A DNA stretch of 64,000 nucleotides from contig FMVK01000010.1 of NCBI GenBank assembly GCA_900102065.1, forward strand, positions 1-64,000. The letters run 5' to 3'. This document shows positions 1-8,129 of the stretch, in pieces (the stretch's first letter is position 1; every line of letters begins with the position of its first letter). The notes below the pieces were generated by a model. That model did not search any database. It had not been told where the DNA came from and worked only from the letters and a program-made list of their open reading frames with translations. The stretch is from Lachnospiraceae bacterium XPB1003 (lineage in GTDB: Bacteria; Bacillota; Clostridia; Lachnospirales; Lachnospiraceae). A program made the translations under genes and the position numbers.

Positions 1-172
1 GGCCGGTTTCAGATATCCCGGGGATCATTTTCTGGGCGGTGTACTGTATATTACCGATGCTGCATTTTAGAACCCTCTCGAGTATCAAGCGGCAGGCTTC
101 TTTGCCATGCTCTTCATCGTATAACATTTCATAAAACAAAAAGTCATCTTGTTTTGCAGGAGACGAAAACAA
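1..172 (-). CDS. Partial Rpn/PD-(D/E)XK nuclease-like protein (runs off left edge)
   Basis: The minus strand reads open from a stop at 173-175 to the window edge. The peptide contains KQDDFLFYEMLYDEEHG and then EACRLILERVL, which resembles the N-terminal end of the Rpn-type 'recombination-promoting nuclease / PD-(D/E)XK nuclease family transposase' proteins common in Lachnospiraceae, where a K-D-D-F-x-F motif is followed by a helical segment ending in I-L. Only about 57 residues are visible and the catalytic core would lie outside the window. There is no convincing start: an ATG at 127 sits inside the conserved motif, and the only upstream option is TTG at 172, so the gene may be 5'-truncated. 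Bases 173-359 downstream of YczE show nothing recognisable. Confidence 0.4.
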   Translation of the reverse strand, partial: MFSSPAKQDDFLFYEMLYDEEHGKEACRLILERVLKCSIGNIQYTAQKMIPGISETG

Positions 173-359
173 TCACAGCCCTCGCTTCCTGCAGTAAAAA
201 AATAAAATTAGGGAATTAAGCAGGAATTTCGAGATGTAAGAATTTACATGATAATTGACGCGAATTGCGCTAAAGAAATAATCTGCTCAGAGAGCATACT
301 AACACTCAAACTGTTTTAATGCAACTGCCCAAAACACCTCGGTCCGTCATTTTCGCTGT

Positions 360-1055
360 TCACTCTTCGGACTCTTTAACAGACTTGTCCGAAGCAGAAT
401 CAGTTCCCTTGCCATACAGCATAGGGCGGGCAATACGGACGTTGAAAAATTCGATCAGCGGTCCCATGAAAAAGGCCGTGATCAAAGTTCCAATTCCTAC
501 GATGGTGGGTATTTTCGCAAAATGATTCCCTGCTGCCAGGAAAAGGATCGCACCTGTTATAACACAAATAAGGTCCGTAATGATCCTTACGTACTGGAAT
601 TGTCCTTTTTTCCAAATCTTGCTAATGATGAGCGCAACCGCATCATAGGTTGAAACGCCGAGATCTGCCGTCATATAGAAAGCTGATCCGAAACAGATTA
701 TCACCACACCTATTACCAGGCATGCGATCCTAAGAGGCATACCCGGATTGACGATGATCGTCTGCAAAAAACTGTAAGTAAATTGGGTAATATAGCCAAG
801 CAGGAACAGATTGATAAATGTGGCAATACCTATATAGTGCCTGTCAAAGATCAGCGAAAAGAATAAGAGCACCACATTGGCTATCATATATAAAGTGCCG
901 AAATCAATAGGTATCATCGAATCCAGCCCTGCCATAAATGATTGAAAAGGATCTACTCCCAGCGCAGCGCTCTTAAAGATCCCGACACTTATGGAGCATA
1001 TGATAACGCCAAATTAAGTCATTGCGATCCTTTTCCCAAGATTCGTATTCTTCAT
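360..1055 (-). pseudogene. YczE/YitT-like membrane protein broken by an in-frame TAA
   Basis: The intact part (360-935) is a 191-residue polytopic membrane protein of about four to five helices. Its stretch ADLGVSTYDAVALIIS is the second half of the duplicated 'AxLGVxPxDAL' repeat typical of YczE/YyaS proteins. The first half of that repeat (KSAALGVDPFQSF) is also present in the same frame upstream of the ATG at 935. Reading continues back to an ATG at 1055 (MKNTNLGKRIAMT), broken only by a TAA at 1014-1016 (codon 14). With that codon repaired the protein would be about 231 residues, near the usual family length, with an N-terminal helix FGVIICSISVGIF. This is either a nonsense-mutated gene, a sequencing error, or a gene now starting internally without its first helix. 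The substrate is unknown. Confidence 0.65.
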
Positions 1056-1081
1056 AAATACCCATTTTTGCGTATATTTCC

Positions 1082-1531
1082 TTACTCTGTCGAAAGTTTT
1101 TTCAGGCCATGTTCAGTGAGCAACTCATCTATTTCGTACATTCTGTATACCCTGTTATTTAACGCAACAATCAATACAGCATCCCGCGGATCCTTTGCAT
1201 ACAGTTCGTTCATCCCATACAGTTTAAGCGCTCTGTTGGTCTCATCCCAATTAAAATGTCCTGCAAAACAAAACCGTATTATCAGATCTCTGTCCTTGGT
1301 ATGTTTCTCCATGGTTAAGATCTTGCCTCCATAGGATTCGGTTACTCCTGCAAATGAATAAACATCCTTAAGCTTTATGTTCTTCTCATCAAGCACATCT
1401 TTCATGTAATAATAAAAGGCCTTCTTTTCATCAGCCAAATACTTTTCATTATCCTTAAAGTAGGTTTCCAGCTGATGCGGTTTCATATTTTCAAGAAGAT
1501 CATTCAATTCATTTGTCGGTTTACTCTGCAT
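1082..1531 (-). CDS. Small HTH-like protein, paralogue of the one at 2809-3261
   Basis: A 149-residue protein of a family often seen in Lachnospiraceae and annotated as XRE/helix-turn-helix. From about residue 42 the text KAFYYYMKDVLDEKNIK, then LKDVYSFAGVTESYGGKI, then RDLIIRFCFAGHFNWDE fits the helical layout of a Cro/C1-type fold; it is followed by TNRALKLYGMNELYAKD and a hydrophobic ILIV-rich helix. Its ATG overlaps the kinase stop by 11 bases, so the two are co-translated. The paralogue shares most of the central 100 residues, including TMEKHTK-RDLIIR. A role as regulator or kinase substrate is inference from context; DNA binding is not shown. Confidence 0.6.
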   Translation of the reverse strand: MQSKPTNELNDLLENMKPHQLETYFKDNEKYLADEKKAFYYYMKDVLDEKNIKLKDVYSFAGVTESYGGKILTMEKHTKDRDLIIRFCFAGHFNWDETNRALKLYGMNELYAKDPRDAVLIVALNNRVYRMYEIDELLTEHGLKKLSTE

Positions 1532-2630
1532 GAATCTCGCCTCTTAATTGTTCAAGTGATCGTTTTAATTCTGTCACACTGTATCTTTCATCCATATTCA
1601 GGCTGATACACCGTTTTATAATATCCCATAATTCTCCGTCAGCTCTCTCCTCTTTGGGAAATTTACCTGTTGTCATAACGTTAAGCAATATTCCCAATGA
1701 ATAAACGTCTGACTTTGTCGATGAGGCTGAAAGACCGTATCCTACCTGTTCCGGCGCAGCATAAAATCTCGTTCCCATATATCTGGTATCATCAGTTTCA
1801 TCGGGATCATACCATTTTGCCACATTCACATCCAGCAGATATACCTCCTTTTCCGGAGTAAGAATTATGTTTGACGGCTTGATATCCCTGTGAATGATAG
1901 GTGTCGGTAAACTATGGAGAACATTAAGTATCGCACATACATCAATTCCTATACCAATCACCTGATCTTTGGACATAACTGTTTCTTCGAGGCACTGTGC
2001 TATCGTTTTTCCTTCAATAAATTCCTCTATTACGATCAGGCAATTATCACTTTCAAATATCTCATGAATAACCGGCATATGAGATATGGGATTATCCTTA
2101 AGATAATCGTAGACGCTCCTGTTGTAAGTCATGAGCAGCTTTTTTATATATCGCTTTCCTGTCTCGTGGTGCTTTACCAGGATGATATGAGGTTGCCCGG
2201 CTATATTTTCAATGTCCTGATACATTGCCAAAGCTAAAACATCCTCATCCGGAAGGCCTTTGTATGGATTAGACTGCTCCGCTCGGAACTCGTCCTCGGA
2301 GGAATAAAGCTCACTCGCATCAATCTTATTTGTGTATCCACACTCCGTACAGATCCACTCACCATTTATATCTGTAAAACCATCCTGAATATTTAACATT
2401 GAACCGCACTTATCACATATCCAGGCTATTTCATCATCAGCATCTACTGCCGGATTGATAAGCATTTCACGGCACCCCTTACAGATCCAGTAAGGCAGAT
2501 CATTCCTATACCCCTTTTGAAGCGTGAGATTAGCCTCGCACCTTGGGCAATACTCATACTGCTGTTCTGCCGCCAATGCCTTCTCTTTGCTTAATTTAAT
2601 TTTCTTCGATATAACTTTAAGGAAATCCAT
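1521..2630 (-). CDS. Serine/threonine protein kinase with N-terminal zinc ribbons
   Basis: A 369-residue cytosolic kinase. Residues about 26-112 carry two four-cysteine ribbons (CPRC...CKGC and CDKC...CTEC). The kinase domain follows: a candidate VAIK lysine in GKRYIKKL, the hinge region IVIEEFIEGKT, catalytic loop HRDIKPSNI, AAPEQVGYG and SDVYSLGILL. The usual DFG is DVN, keeping the metal-binding Asp. There is no transmembrane segment or extracellular sensor, so input may come through the ribbons. The start at 2630 was chosen because AAGGTG lies 7 bases upstream and the alternative ATG at 2678 falls inside the putative -10 box. It is translationally coupled to the small HTH-like protein downstream, and a paralogue of that protein lies upstream. 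Confidence 0.85.
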   Translation of the reverse strand: MDFLKVISKKIKLSKEKALAAEQQYEYCPRCEANLTLQKGYRNDLPYWICKGCREMLINPAVDADDEIAWICDKCGSMLNIQDGFTDINGEWICTECGYTNKIDASELYSSEDEFRAEQSNPYKGLPDEDVLALAMYQDIENIAGQPHIILVKHHETGKRYIKKLLMTYNRSVYDYLKDNPISHMPVIHEIFESDNCLIVIEEFIEGKTIAQCLEETVMSKDQVIGIGIDVCAILNVLHSLPTPIIHRDIKPSNIILTPEKEVYLLDVNVAKWYDPDETDDTRYMGTRFYAAPEQVGYGLSASSTKSDVYSLGILLNVMTTGKFPKEERADGELWDIIKRCISLNMDERYSVTELKRSLEQLRGEIHAE

Positions 2631-2676
2631 ATGAAAACACCTTTTTTCAAAATGATCTAAACAGTGTGATCTCATC

Positions 2677-2704
2677 ATGATCCATTAAATTTCATCTTTG
2701 TCAA
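2677..2704 (-). promoter_or_regulatory. Putative promoter of the kinase operon
   Basis: On the minus strand a perfect TTGACA (2704-2699) is followed after 16 bases by GATCAT (4/6 match to TATAAT). It sits between the terminator at 2719-2764 and the kinase ribosome site, which fits separate transcription of the kinase pair. Confidence 0.45.
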
Positions 2705-2718
2705 TAAAATATTAAATC

Positions 2719-2764
2719 AAAAAAGGATCGGCATCAAATCCATTGCCGGATTCTTTGCCGATCC
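2719..2764 (-). terminator. Rho-independent terminator after the 2809-3261 gene
   Basis: Nine-base arms GGATCGGCA and TGCCGATCC with a 22-base loop, followed on the minus strand by six T residues. Confidence 0.75.
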
Positions 2765-2778
2765 TCCAGATAATATAA

Positions 2779-2799
2779 ATCCCCACCAAAACGGTGGGG
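2779..2799. repeat. Hairpin repeat, copy 1
   Basis: The 19-base core ATCCCCACCAAAACGGTGG occurs here and again at 3320-3338 in the same orientation. The CCCCACC and GGTGGGG arms form a 7-base stem. This copy lies 9 bases past the stop of the small HTH-like gene. No T-run follows, so it is not an ordinary terminator. Confidence 0.75.
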
Positions 2800-2808
2800 A
2801 AAGCAATA

Positions 2809-3261
2809 TCATTCAGTTTCAGAAAGCGGACGCAAGCCTACGTTTTTCAGGGATTCATCAACTTTAAACCTGTCAAATCTGTGATTATTAATGGCTACTA
2901 TAATGCATGCATCACGAGAGATCTTCGGGTAGAGCTCACTCATTCCGTAAAGTTTCAGAGCACGGTTCGTTTCGATAAGATTAAAATGGCCGGCAAGGCA
3001 TAGCCGGATGATCAGGTCACGATTTTTGGTATGCTTCTCCATGGTGATGATCTTGCCTCCATAGGATTCAGATACTCCCGCAGACAAGTAAACATCTTTC
3101 AGGAAGAAACCTTTTTTCTCTATAGTATTTTTCATGTGGTAATAGAAAGCCTTACAATCATCCCGCAGCCCGGCCCTGTTTTCATCAAGATACTTTGGAA
3201 TATCCTCCATCCTGATCCCTTCAAGCTTTTTTAATAAAATACCTGTAGGAAACTCTTCCAT
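2809..3261 (-). CDS. Small HTH-like protein, paralogue of the one at 1082-1531
   Basis: A 150-residue protein sharing with its paralogue the blocks KAFYYHMK, LKDVY-SAGVSESYGGKI, TMEKHTKNRDLIIR, AGHFN and TNRALKLYGMSELYPK. That last block is characteristic of a Clostridia family annotated as XRE-like helix-turn-helix proteins, where NR-L-L-G-SELYPK-RRDA precedes a hydrophobic helix. A GAGGAGC ribosome site lies upstream of the ATG. It has its own terminator (2719-2764) and is bracketed by two copies of a hairpin repeat (2779 and 3320), so it forms a self-contained one-gene unit ahead of the kinase operon. Its function is unknown; association with the kinase rests on the shared family member on the other side. 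Confidence 0.6.
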   Translation of the reverse strand: MEEFPTGILLKKLEGIRMEDIPKYLDENRAGLRDDCKAFYYHMKNTIEKKGFFLKDVYLSAGVSESYGGKIITMEKHTKNRDLIIRLCLAGHFNLIETNRALKLYGMSELYPKISRDACIIVAINNHRFDRFKVDESLKNVGLRPLSETE

Positions 3262-3319
3262 TTCATGCTCCTCAAAAACCTCATTTTCAAGGATAGCGTA
3301 TCATTTTTTTATGCTTTAT

Positions 3320-3340
3320 ATCCCCACCAAAACGGTGGTG
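3320..3340. repeat. Hairpin repeat, copy 2
   Basis: Second direct copy of the 19-base core found at 2779-2797, 541 bases away, here extended by TG. The arms are CACC/GGTG plus outer pairs. It lies between the degV terminator and the upstream region of the small HTH-like gene. Confidence 0.75.
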
Positions 3341-3360
3341 AAACATACTTTAAGCCAATG

Positions 3361-3385
3361 AAAAAGGACCGCTTAACGGTCCTTT
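3361..3385 (-). terminator. Terminator of degV
   Basis: Perfect 9-base arms AAAGGACCG/CGGTCCTTT with a 5-base loop, running into TTTTTC on the minus strand, 30 bases after the degV stop. Confidence 0.85.
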
Positions 3386-3414
3386 ACTCAGTTCGGCTGT
3401 TCCTGTTTTTTCAC

Positions 3415-4302
3415 TTACTTCACTCTGAGATCCCCATGGAAGAATACGGCGATGGTTCCCGGGCCGGTATGACTTCCGATGGTCGCTCCTATAGGATAAA
3501 TCTCAACCTTGCCATCAAGGTTGGGAAATGTCTTCTCGATCAGGTCTGCAACATACTGCGCATCTTCAAGGCAATCGGAATGTGATATAAAGCATTTCCC
3601 CGAATAGTCCTTTCCGTTATCCGCATGCTCTGCCATCTTATCAACTATTCTCTGGCTTACCTTCTTCTTGCCGCGAACTTTTTCTCTGGGAATAAGGAGA
3701 CCGTCACTGTCCATATTGAGCAAAGGACAGATCCCGAGAACCGTTCCTATGGCTCCCGCTGCCTTTGATACTCTTCCGCCACGGATATAGAAAGTAAGAT
3801 CCGTTGAGAAGAACCAGTGATGAACATGGAGTCTGTTTTCTTCGGCATATTTAAGAAGCTCATCTATGCTGACACCTTTATCTCTGAGATCAGCCATGCT
3901 GTCTATCAAAAATCCGTATCCGCTGGAAGCTCCGAGGGAATCAACTATATATATCTTCCTGTCGGGATATTTCTCCTTCAGATTTTCCGCAGCAAGATTT
4001 GCGGAATTGATCGTTCCGCTGAGTCCGCTTGACAGAGTAACATGTATGATATCCTTTCCTTCTTTTAAGAATGGCTCAAAGAATTCTTCATATTCGATCA
4101 TGCTGACCTGACTTGTCTTGGTATCCTCTCCGTCCAGCATCCTCTTGAACAGTTCCTTGGGAGGAACGGATTCTCCCATATCATCAAGATACTGCGTTCC
4201 GCCAAGTTCAAAATGAAAATATACTACCGGTATATTTCTCTTTTCAAAATATTCTTTTGACAGATCACTCGATGAGCAGCAACTCAGAACATAATCACTC
4301 AT
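3415..4302 (-). CDS. DegV family fatty-acid-binding protein
   Basis: A 295-residue soluble protein of the DegV/FakB fold, which binds a single fatty acid and in Gram-positive bacteria presents it to a fatty acid kinase. Family landmarks are TSQVSMIEYEEFF near residue 85, the ligand-site serine segment VTLSSGLSGTINSA, YIRGGRVSKAAGAIG, and the C-terminal IGSHTGPGTIAVFF. An AAGGAGG ribosome site lies just ahead of the ATG. No FakA or DhaK partner is encoded nearby, so the kinase would be elsewhere in the genome. It is probably transcribed with or after the MFS gene (38-base gap) and ends at a strong terminator. Confidence 0.92.
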   Translation of the reverse strand: MSDYVLSCCSSSDLSKEYFEKRNIPVVYFHFELGGTQYLDDMGESVPPKELFKRMLDGEDTKTSQVSMIEYEEFFEPFLKEGKDIIHVTLSSGLSGTINSANLAAENLKEKYPDRKIYIVDSLGASSGYGFLIDSMADLRDKGVSIDELLKYAEENRLHVHHWFFSTDLTFYIRGGRVSKAAGAIGTVLGICPLLNMDSDGLLIPREKVRGKKKVSQRIVDKMAEHADNGKDYSGKCFISHSDCLEDAQYVADLIEKTFPNLDGKVEIYPIGATIGSHTGPGTIAVFFHGDLRVK

Positions 4303-4340
4303 TTATCATAACCTCCTTAAATAATATACACTATTTTTCA

Positions 4341-5546
4341 TCACGGATTTGCATTCTCCGCCACATGGTGCGGAAGCTTTGTCATGGCAACAGCCCCTAT
4401 CACAACACCTATGGCGCAGACCACACTGCCGGTGATAAGCATGACTCTTATACTAAAGTGGTCAAGTATATAACCGCTGATAAAATTGGAAAAAACTCCG
4501 CCTAACGTAATGGCGCTGGTTATAAATGCCTGTCCCTTTACCTGATCCAGTTCCTCCATGGTGGTGCTTACGTAATAAGCTCCTGCCGGGATGAAGACCG
4601 CATATGCAAAAAGCTGGAACGACTGACTGACATACATCATAGGCATACCGTTTGCAAATACAAGGATAAGTATCTTTACAAAAAATGCCACACCCGAAAT
4701 GATCAGCAGTTTTTCGGAAGATATCCTTTTAAGAATCAGACCGATAAGCGCCATTACCGGCAGCTCCAGTATCGCCTGCAGGAAATTGGCAATTCCCAGC
4801 TCCGTCTCCCTGCCTCCAAGGTTTCTTATTATCTGTATCATGAAATCATTGATCATGTTGTGCGCAAAGAAAAAACAAATGGTAGCCACAAGAAAAAGAC
4901 CGAAAGCAGGATATGTCTTTGCAAAAGAAGCCAGCGAATTGTGGGCTGTCGCAGGCTCCATGATCTTATCATCGGAAGTCTTTTCGGCAGAGTCCTTATC
5001 AGCCGGCTTATTAAAGCTAAGCATCACTATTGCTGAAATGATCATTGCCGCTATACTGCCCCAAATAAGAACGGATATACCGTTCTTTTCGACAACAGGT
5101 CCTATAATCAGCGAACTGACTGCGAAGCTTGCAGAACCGAGGCCTCTGGCCAAGCCATAGAAAATGCTGCATCCCGCCTTCTGATATTCGAAGCATAATG
5201 CCGTCATCACAGGCTGATATGCGAACTGTATCATATATATCAATGCATAAACCGGAAAAATAACTGCTTTCTTACCCGGAACGCACATCAGAATAATGCA
5301 TCCGGCAAGGATCACAGCTATCGAGATCAAAATAAATCTTTTGTTGGTAAGGAAACCAGGTTTATCAATAATACCCGCTATGACGGGCTGAAAAACCGCT
5401 GATGTGATATTTGCGATCGCCAGCAATATACCTACTTCGGTATTGTTGAATCCGTTTGCCAGCAGATAGACAGCGGCATAAGCATGTATAGTGCAAAAGG
5501 CCGCAAAATATGCCGCATTTAAAAGAGTATACTTGAAAGTACCCAT
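4341..5546 (-). CDS. MFS transporter, LacY/PPP-like branch
   Basis: A 401-residue integral membrane protein with about 12 helices and a polar loop (about residues 188-210, rich in D, E, K and S) between the two six-helix halves. The start MGTFKYTLLNAAYFAAF and the early motif YLLANGFNNTEVGILLA resemble the 'MFS_1-like' group that includes LacY and phenylpropionate carriers. The substrate cannot be read from the sequence. AGGTGAAGG precedes the ATG. It follows the PAP2 gene by 29 bases and precedes degV by 38, so the three may form one operon. Confidence 0.85.
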   Translation of the reverse strand: MGTFKYTLLNAAYFAAFCTIHAYAAVYLLANGFNNTEVGILLAIANITSAVFQPVIAGIIDKPGFLTNKRFILISIAVILAGCIILMCVPGKKAVIFPVYALIYMIQFAYQPVMTALCFEYQKAGCSIFYGLARGLGSASFAVSSLIIGPVVEKNGISVLIWGSIAAMIISAIVMLSFNKPADKDSAEKTSDDKIMEPATAHNSLASFAKTYPAFGLFLVATICFFFAHNMINDFMIQIIRNLGGRETELGIANFLQAILELPVMALIGLILKRISSEKLLIISGVAFFVKILILVFANGMPMMYVSQSFQLFAYAVFIPAGAYYVSTTMEELDQVKGQAFITSAITLGGVFSNFISGYILDHFSIRVMLITGSVVCAIGVVIGAVAMTKLPHHVAENANP

Positions 5547-5575
5547 CCTTCACCTGTCATCCCGTAATCAGGATT

Positions 5576-6136
5576 TCACTCTTCCTTCTCTGCTTCCGCT
5601 TTCAGCTTCTGTTTTTCCTCTATCCTGTCATAAAAACGACCACCTGCAAAGAAACCGATCAAACCGTAGATAACACCCATGATCAGTCCTCCCAGCACGT
5701 CCGTCGGATAATGAACTCCGACATATAAACGTGAAAAAGCTATACTGCTTGCAAGAATAAGTGCCGGTATGGAATATTTCTTCGGCAGCATCAGGAGCAT
5801 TACCGTGGTAGCGGCAAAGGATGTTGCCGTATGTCCCGAAGGGAAAGACGAAGACCCCGGCGCCTTTATAAGTATCGTCAGCCCCTCAACCTGAGTAAAT
5901 GGTCTCGCGCGATTTATCAGATGCTTGATAAGGCCTTCATTTAGGATCAATATTGCCAAACCTGCGGTAATGCAGCATACTCCGGCTTTCCTTGTGGCTT
6001 TTATTATAAGCAGGATAATTGCGATCAGTGCCCATATTATTCCCGCATTTCCCAGCGTTGTAATAAACACAAAAATAGAATCCAATATCGGATTCCTCAG
6101 ATTGTCCTGCAACCATAATAAGATCTGTCCATCCAT
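5576..6136 (-). CDS. PAP2-family membrane phosphatase
   Basis: A 186-residue protein with about five helices and the three-part phosphatidate phosphatase signature: KHLINRARPF, then FPSGHTATSFA, then SRLYVGVHYPTDVLGG. The active-site histidines (SGH and the last-motif H) and arginines are present, so it should be active. Likely substrates are undecaprenyl diphosphate or phosphatidic acid at the outer face of the membrane; the sequence does not decide between them. The C-terminal tail is charged (EEKQKLKAEAEKEE). It is the first gene of the PAP2-MFS-degV run; the 246 bases upstream hold the divergent chemotaxis gene's leader and no other gene. Confidence 0.9.
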   Translation of the reverse strand: MDGQILLWLQDNLRNPILDSIFVFITTLGNAGIIWALIAIILLIIKATRKAGVCCITAGLAILILNEGLIKHLINRARPFTQVEGLTILIKAPGSSSFPSGHTATSFAATTVMLLMLPKKYSIPALILASSIAFSRLYVGVHYPTDVLGGLIMGVIYGLIGFFAGGRFYDRIEEKQKLKAEAEKEE

Positions 6137-6382
6137 TCGTTGATAACTCCCTCGATCATTTTCTATCAGATTATATTTTACTGTAAACCGCGCATAAACA
6201 AAAGTACCGAATTAATTCCATTTCGGTAAAATTTGAACCATTATTCCCCAAGTCGTCAACTGTTCTTTCTGTAAAACACTTATAAAATATATACAATTTT
6301 CACATAAAATATATTAAAATGGATGAAATAGCTGTCGTATTTTACAAATTTACTTGATCAACAGAATTGGAGGGGTTACGTC

Positions 6383-7867
6383 ATGAGAGAAAAACATCTG
6401 ATCCGGATCAACAAGCTTTTCCTGATATCACACATCATCGCCTGCTTTTTTGCCGCTGTCGGTAATTTTGCTCAGCTTACGGCTGCGGAAGGCGCTAATA
6501 AGGTTGCTCCGATCTTTTGCATCATTCCTGCGGTAGCAGCGCTCATCGCTCTCATCAGCGGTATCGTGGTCTATAAGATCAAACACGGCGACATCTTCTT
6601 TGCAAGATATGTCTGTGCTGCATTCTGCGTTGTTTATTTCCTTATGATGGTCATGGGCGCTTCCGGTAAGATGTTCCCATACCTTCTTCCCTACCTCATG
6701 CTCGTGATACTCACTCTCGATAGCGTTGCAATGCGCTTCACCAGTATAGTGTTCATCGTAACCAATGTCCTCAGGATGATAATGACCGTTTCGGCCGCTG
6801 CTTCAATGGATGACGTCATCGAAGAAGTAATGATCGAGGCTATCATCACGATAATCGTTTCCATAGTTTCAATACAGGGTATCAAGAAACTCCGCCTCTT
6901 CTTCGATGAGTCCATAGAAGAAGTTACCGTTGCTGCAGATAAGAACGAACAGGTAACACATAAGATCATCGAAGTTATACATTCCGTGGAAGACAATTCA
7001 GACAAGATGTCTCATTCTCTCGAAGAGATAACCGATGTAACGACCCTGGTCTGTGAATCAATGAACAACATCGTGACAGGTATCAATTCCAATACCGAAG
7101 CACTGGTTGAACAGACCTCCAAGACAAAGGATATCCAGGAGATCATGTCTGAGACCAAATCCAGGACCGAAGCCATGCTCACCATCACAGAAGATGCAAA
7201 ATCAGCGCTGGATGACGGTACCCGCATCATGGAAGGACTCTTCGGACAGGTTAATAATTCCATCGTTAACTCACGTGCAATGGAAGATGCTTCAGAGCAG
7301 CTCCTTACTAACTCAAATGAGATCCGCGGCATAACCAATATCATCCTCGGAATCTCATCACAGACCAACCTCCTCGCGCTCAATGCAAGTATAGAAGCTG
7401 CCAGAGCCGGCGAAGCAGGCCGTGGCTTCAGCGTAGTTGCGGAAGAGATTCGTAACCTTGCCGAGCAGACCAAGAAAGAGACAGAGAATATCACATCTCT
7501 TATCGATAAGCTCGCTGCCAATGCAGAACTCATGACGGAAAAAGTTAATATCACTGTTGAGAATTCCGAGAAGGAAAACGCAGCTGCAACCGAAGCCTCC
7601 GATAAATTCAAGACCATCAACGAGCGTACAAAAGTTTTGACGGATCATGTTCGCGAACTCGACCGTATGATGCAGGATCTGGTTCAGGCCAACAATGCCA
7701 TTATCGGTAATGTAACCACCCTTTCCGCAACCGGCGAGGAGATCACCGCAAGTTCGCAGGAAGCATATTCCACAACCCGCAAGAACGTTGATCTGGTAAA
7801 TGATTTCTCCAAGATCGTTGACAGTATCATGGCACAGATGGAAGAGCTCAAGAATTACACAAAATAA
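6383..7867 (+). CDS. Methyl-accepting chemotaxis protein with six N-terminal helices
   Basis: A 494-residue receptor. Residues 1-175 are almost wholly hydrophobic, reading as about six transmembrane helices with only short loops, so there is no extracytoplasmic ligand-binding domain. I see no clear HAMP domain. A coiled coil from about 180 carries the cytoplasmic signalling domain with the hairpin tip [22 protein letters not shown] and [18 protein letters not shown], which bind CheA and CheW. GGAGGGG lies 9 bases before the ATG. The gene stands alone on the plus strand between divergent and convergent neighbours and ends at a terminator. The input could be membrane state, a hydrophobic ligand or a partner protein; this is inference. 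Confidence 0.93.
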   Translation: MREKHLIRINKLFLISHIIACFFAAVGNFAQLTAAEGANKVAPIFCIIPAVAALIALISGIVVYKIKHGDIFFARYVCAAFCVVYFLMMVMGASGKMFPYLLPYLMLVILTLDSVAMRFTSIVFIVTNVLRMIMTVSAAASMDDVIEEVMIEAIITIIVSIVSIQGIKKLRLFFDESIEEVTVAADKNEQVTHKIIEVIHSVEDNSDKMSHSLEEITDVTTLVCESMNNIVTGINSNTEALVEQTSKTKDIQEIMSETKSRTEAMLTITEDAKSALDDGTRIMEGLFGQVNNSIVNSRAMEDASEQLLTNSNEIRGITNIILGISSQTNLLALNASIEAARAGEAGRGFSVVAEEIRNLAEQTKKETENITSLIDKLAANAELMTEKVNITVENSEKENAAATEASDKFKTINERTKVLTDHVRELDRMMQDLVQANNAIIGNVTTLSATGEEITASSQEAYSTTRKNVDLVNDFSKIVDSIMAQMEELKNYTK

Positions 7868-7889
7868 ATCATTAACTACATAAAACAGT

Positions 7890-7930
7890 AATCCCCGGAT
7901 CCTATACAATTTCAGATCCGGGGATTTTAT
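7890..7930 (+). terminator. Terminator of the chemotaxis receptor gene
   Basis: Perfect 12-base arms AATCCCCGGATC/GATCCGGGGATT followed by TTATTT, 23 bases after the stop codon. Confidence 0.85.
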
Positions 7931-7973
7931 TTGAAACTGAGAAGCATTTCATACAAATATACTCTTTTCAATA

Positions 7974-8008
7974 CAAAAACGAGAAGCTTCGGGGGGCCGA
8001 AGCTTCTC
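7974..8008 (-). terminator. Terminator on the minus strand downstream of tetR
   Basis: Twelve-base arms GAGAAGCTTCGG/CCGAAGCTTCTC with a four-base loop, followed on the minus strand by GTTTTTGT. It lies 122 bases past the TetR stop; between them is a second hairpin (8022-8052, arms ATTCCGG/CCGGAAT). Confidence 0.8.
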
Positions 8009-8129
8009 TATAATGGGGGGAATTCCGGTAGCAGAAAAGCATTTTCCGGAATCCTATAATAATTCTTCGACTCACAAGTAGAAAAGGATGGCAAAAAGTC
8101 ACTGTAAGTCAAAGAAAAAGCGGGCAATA

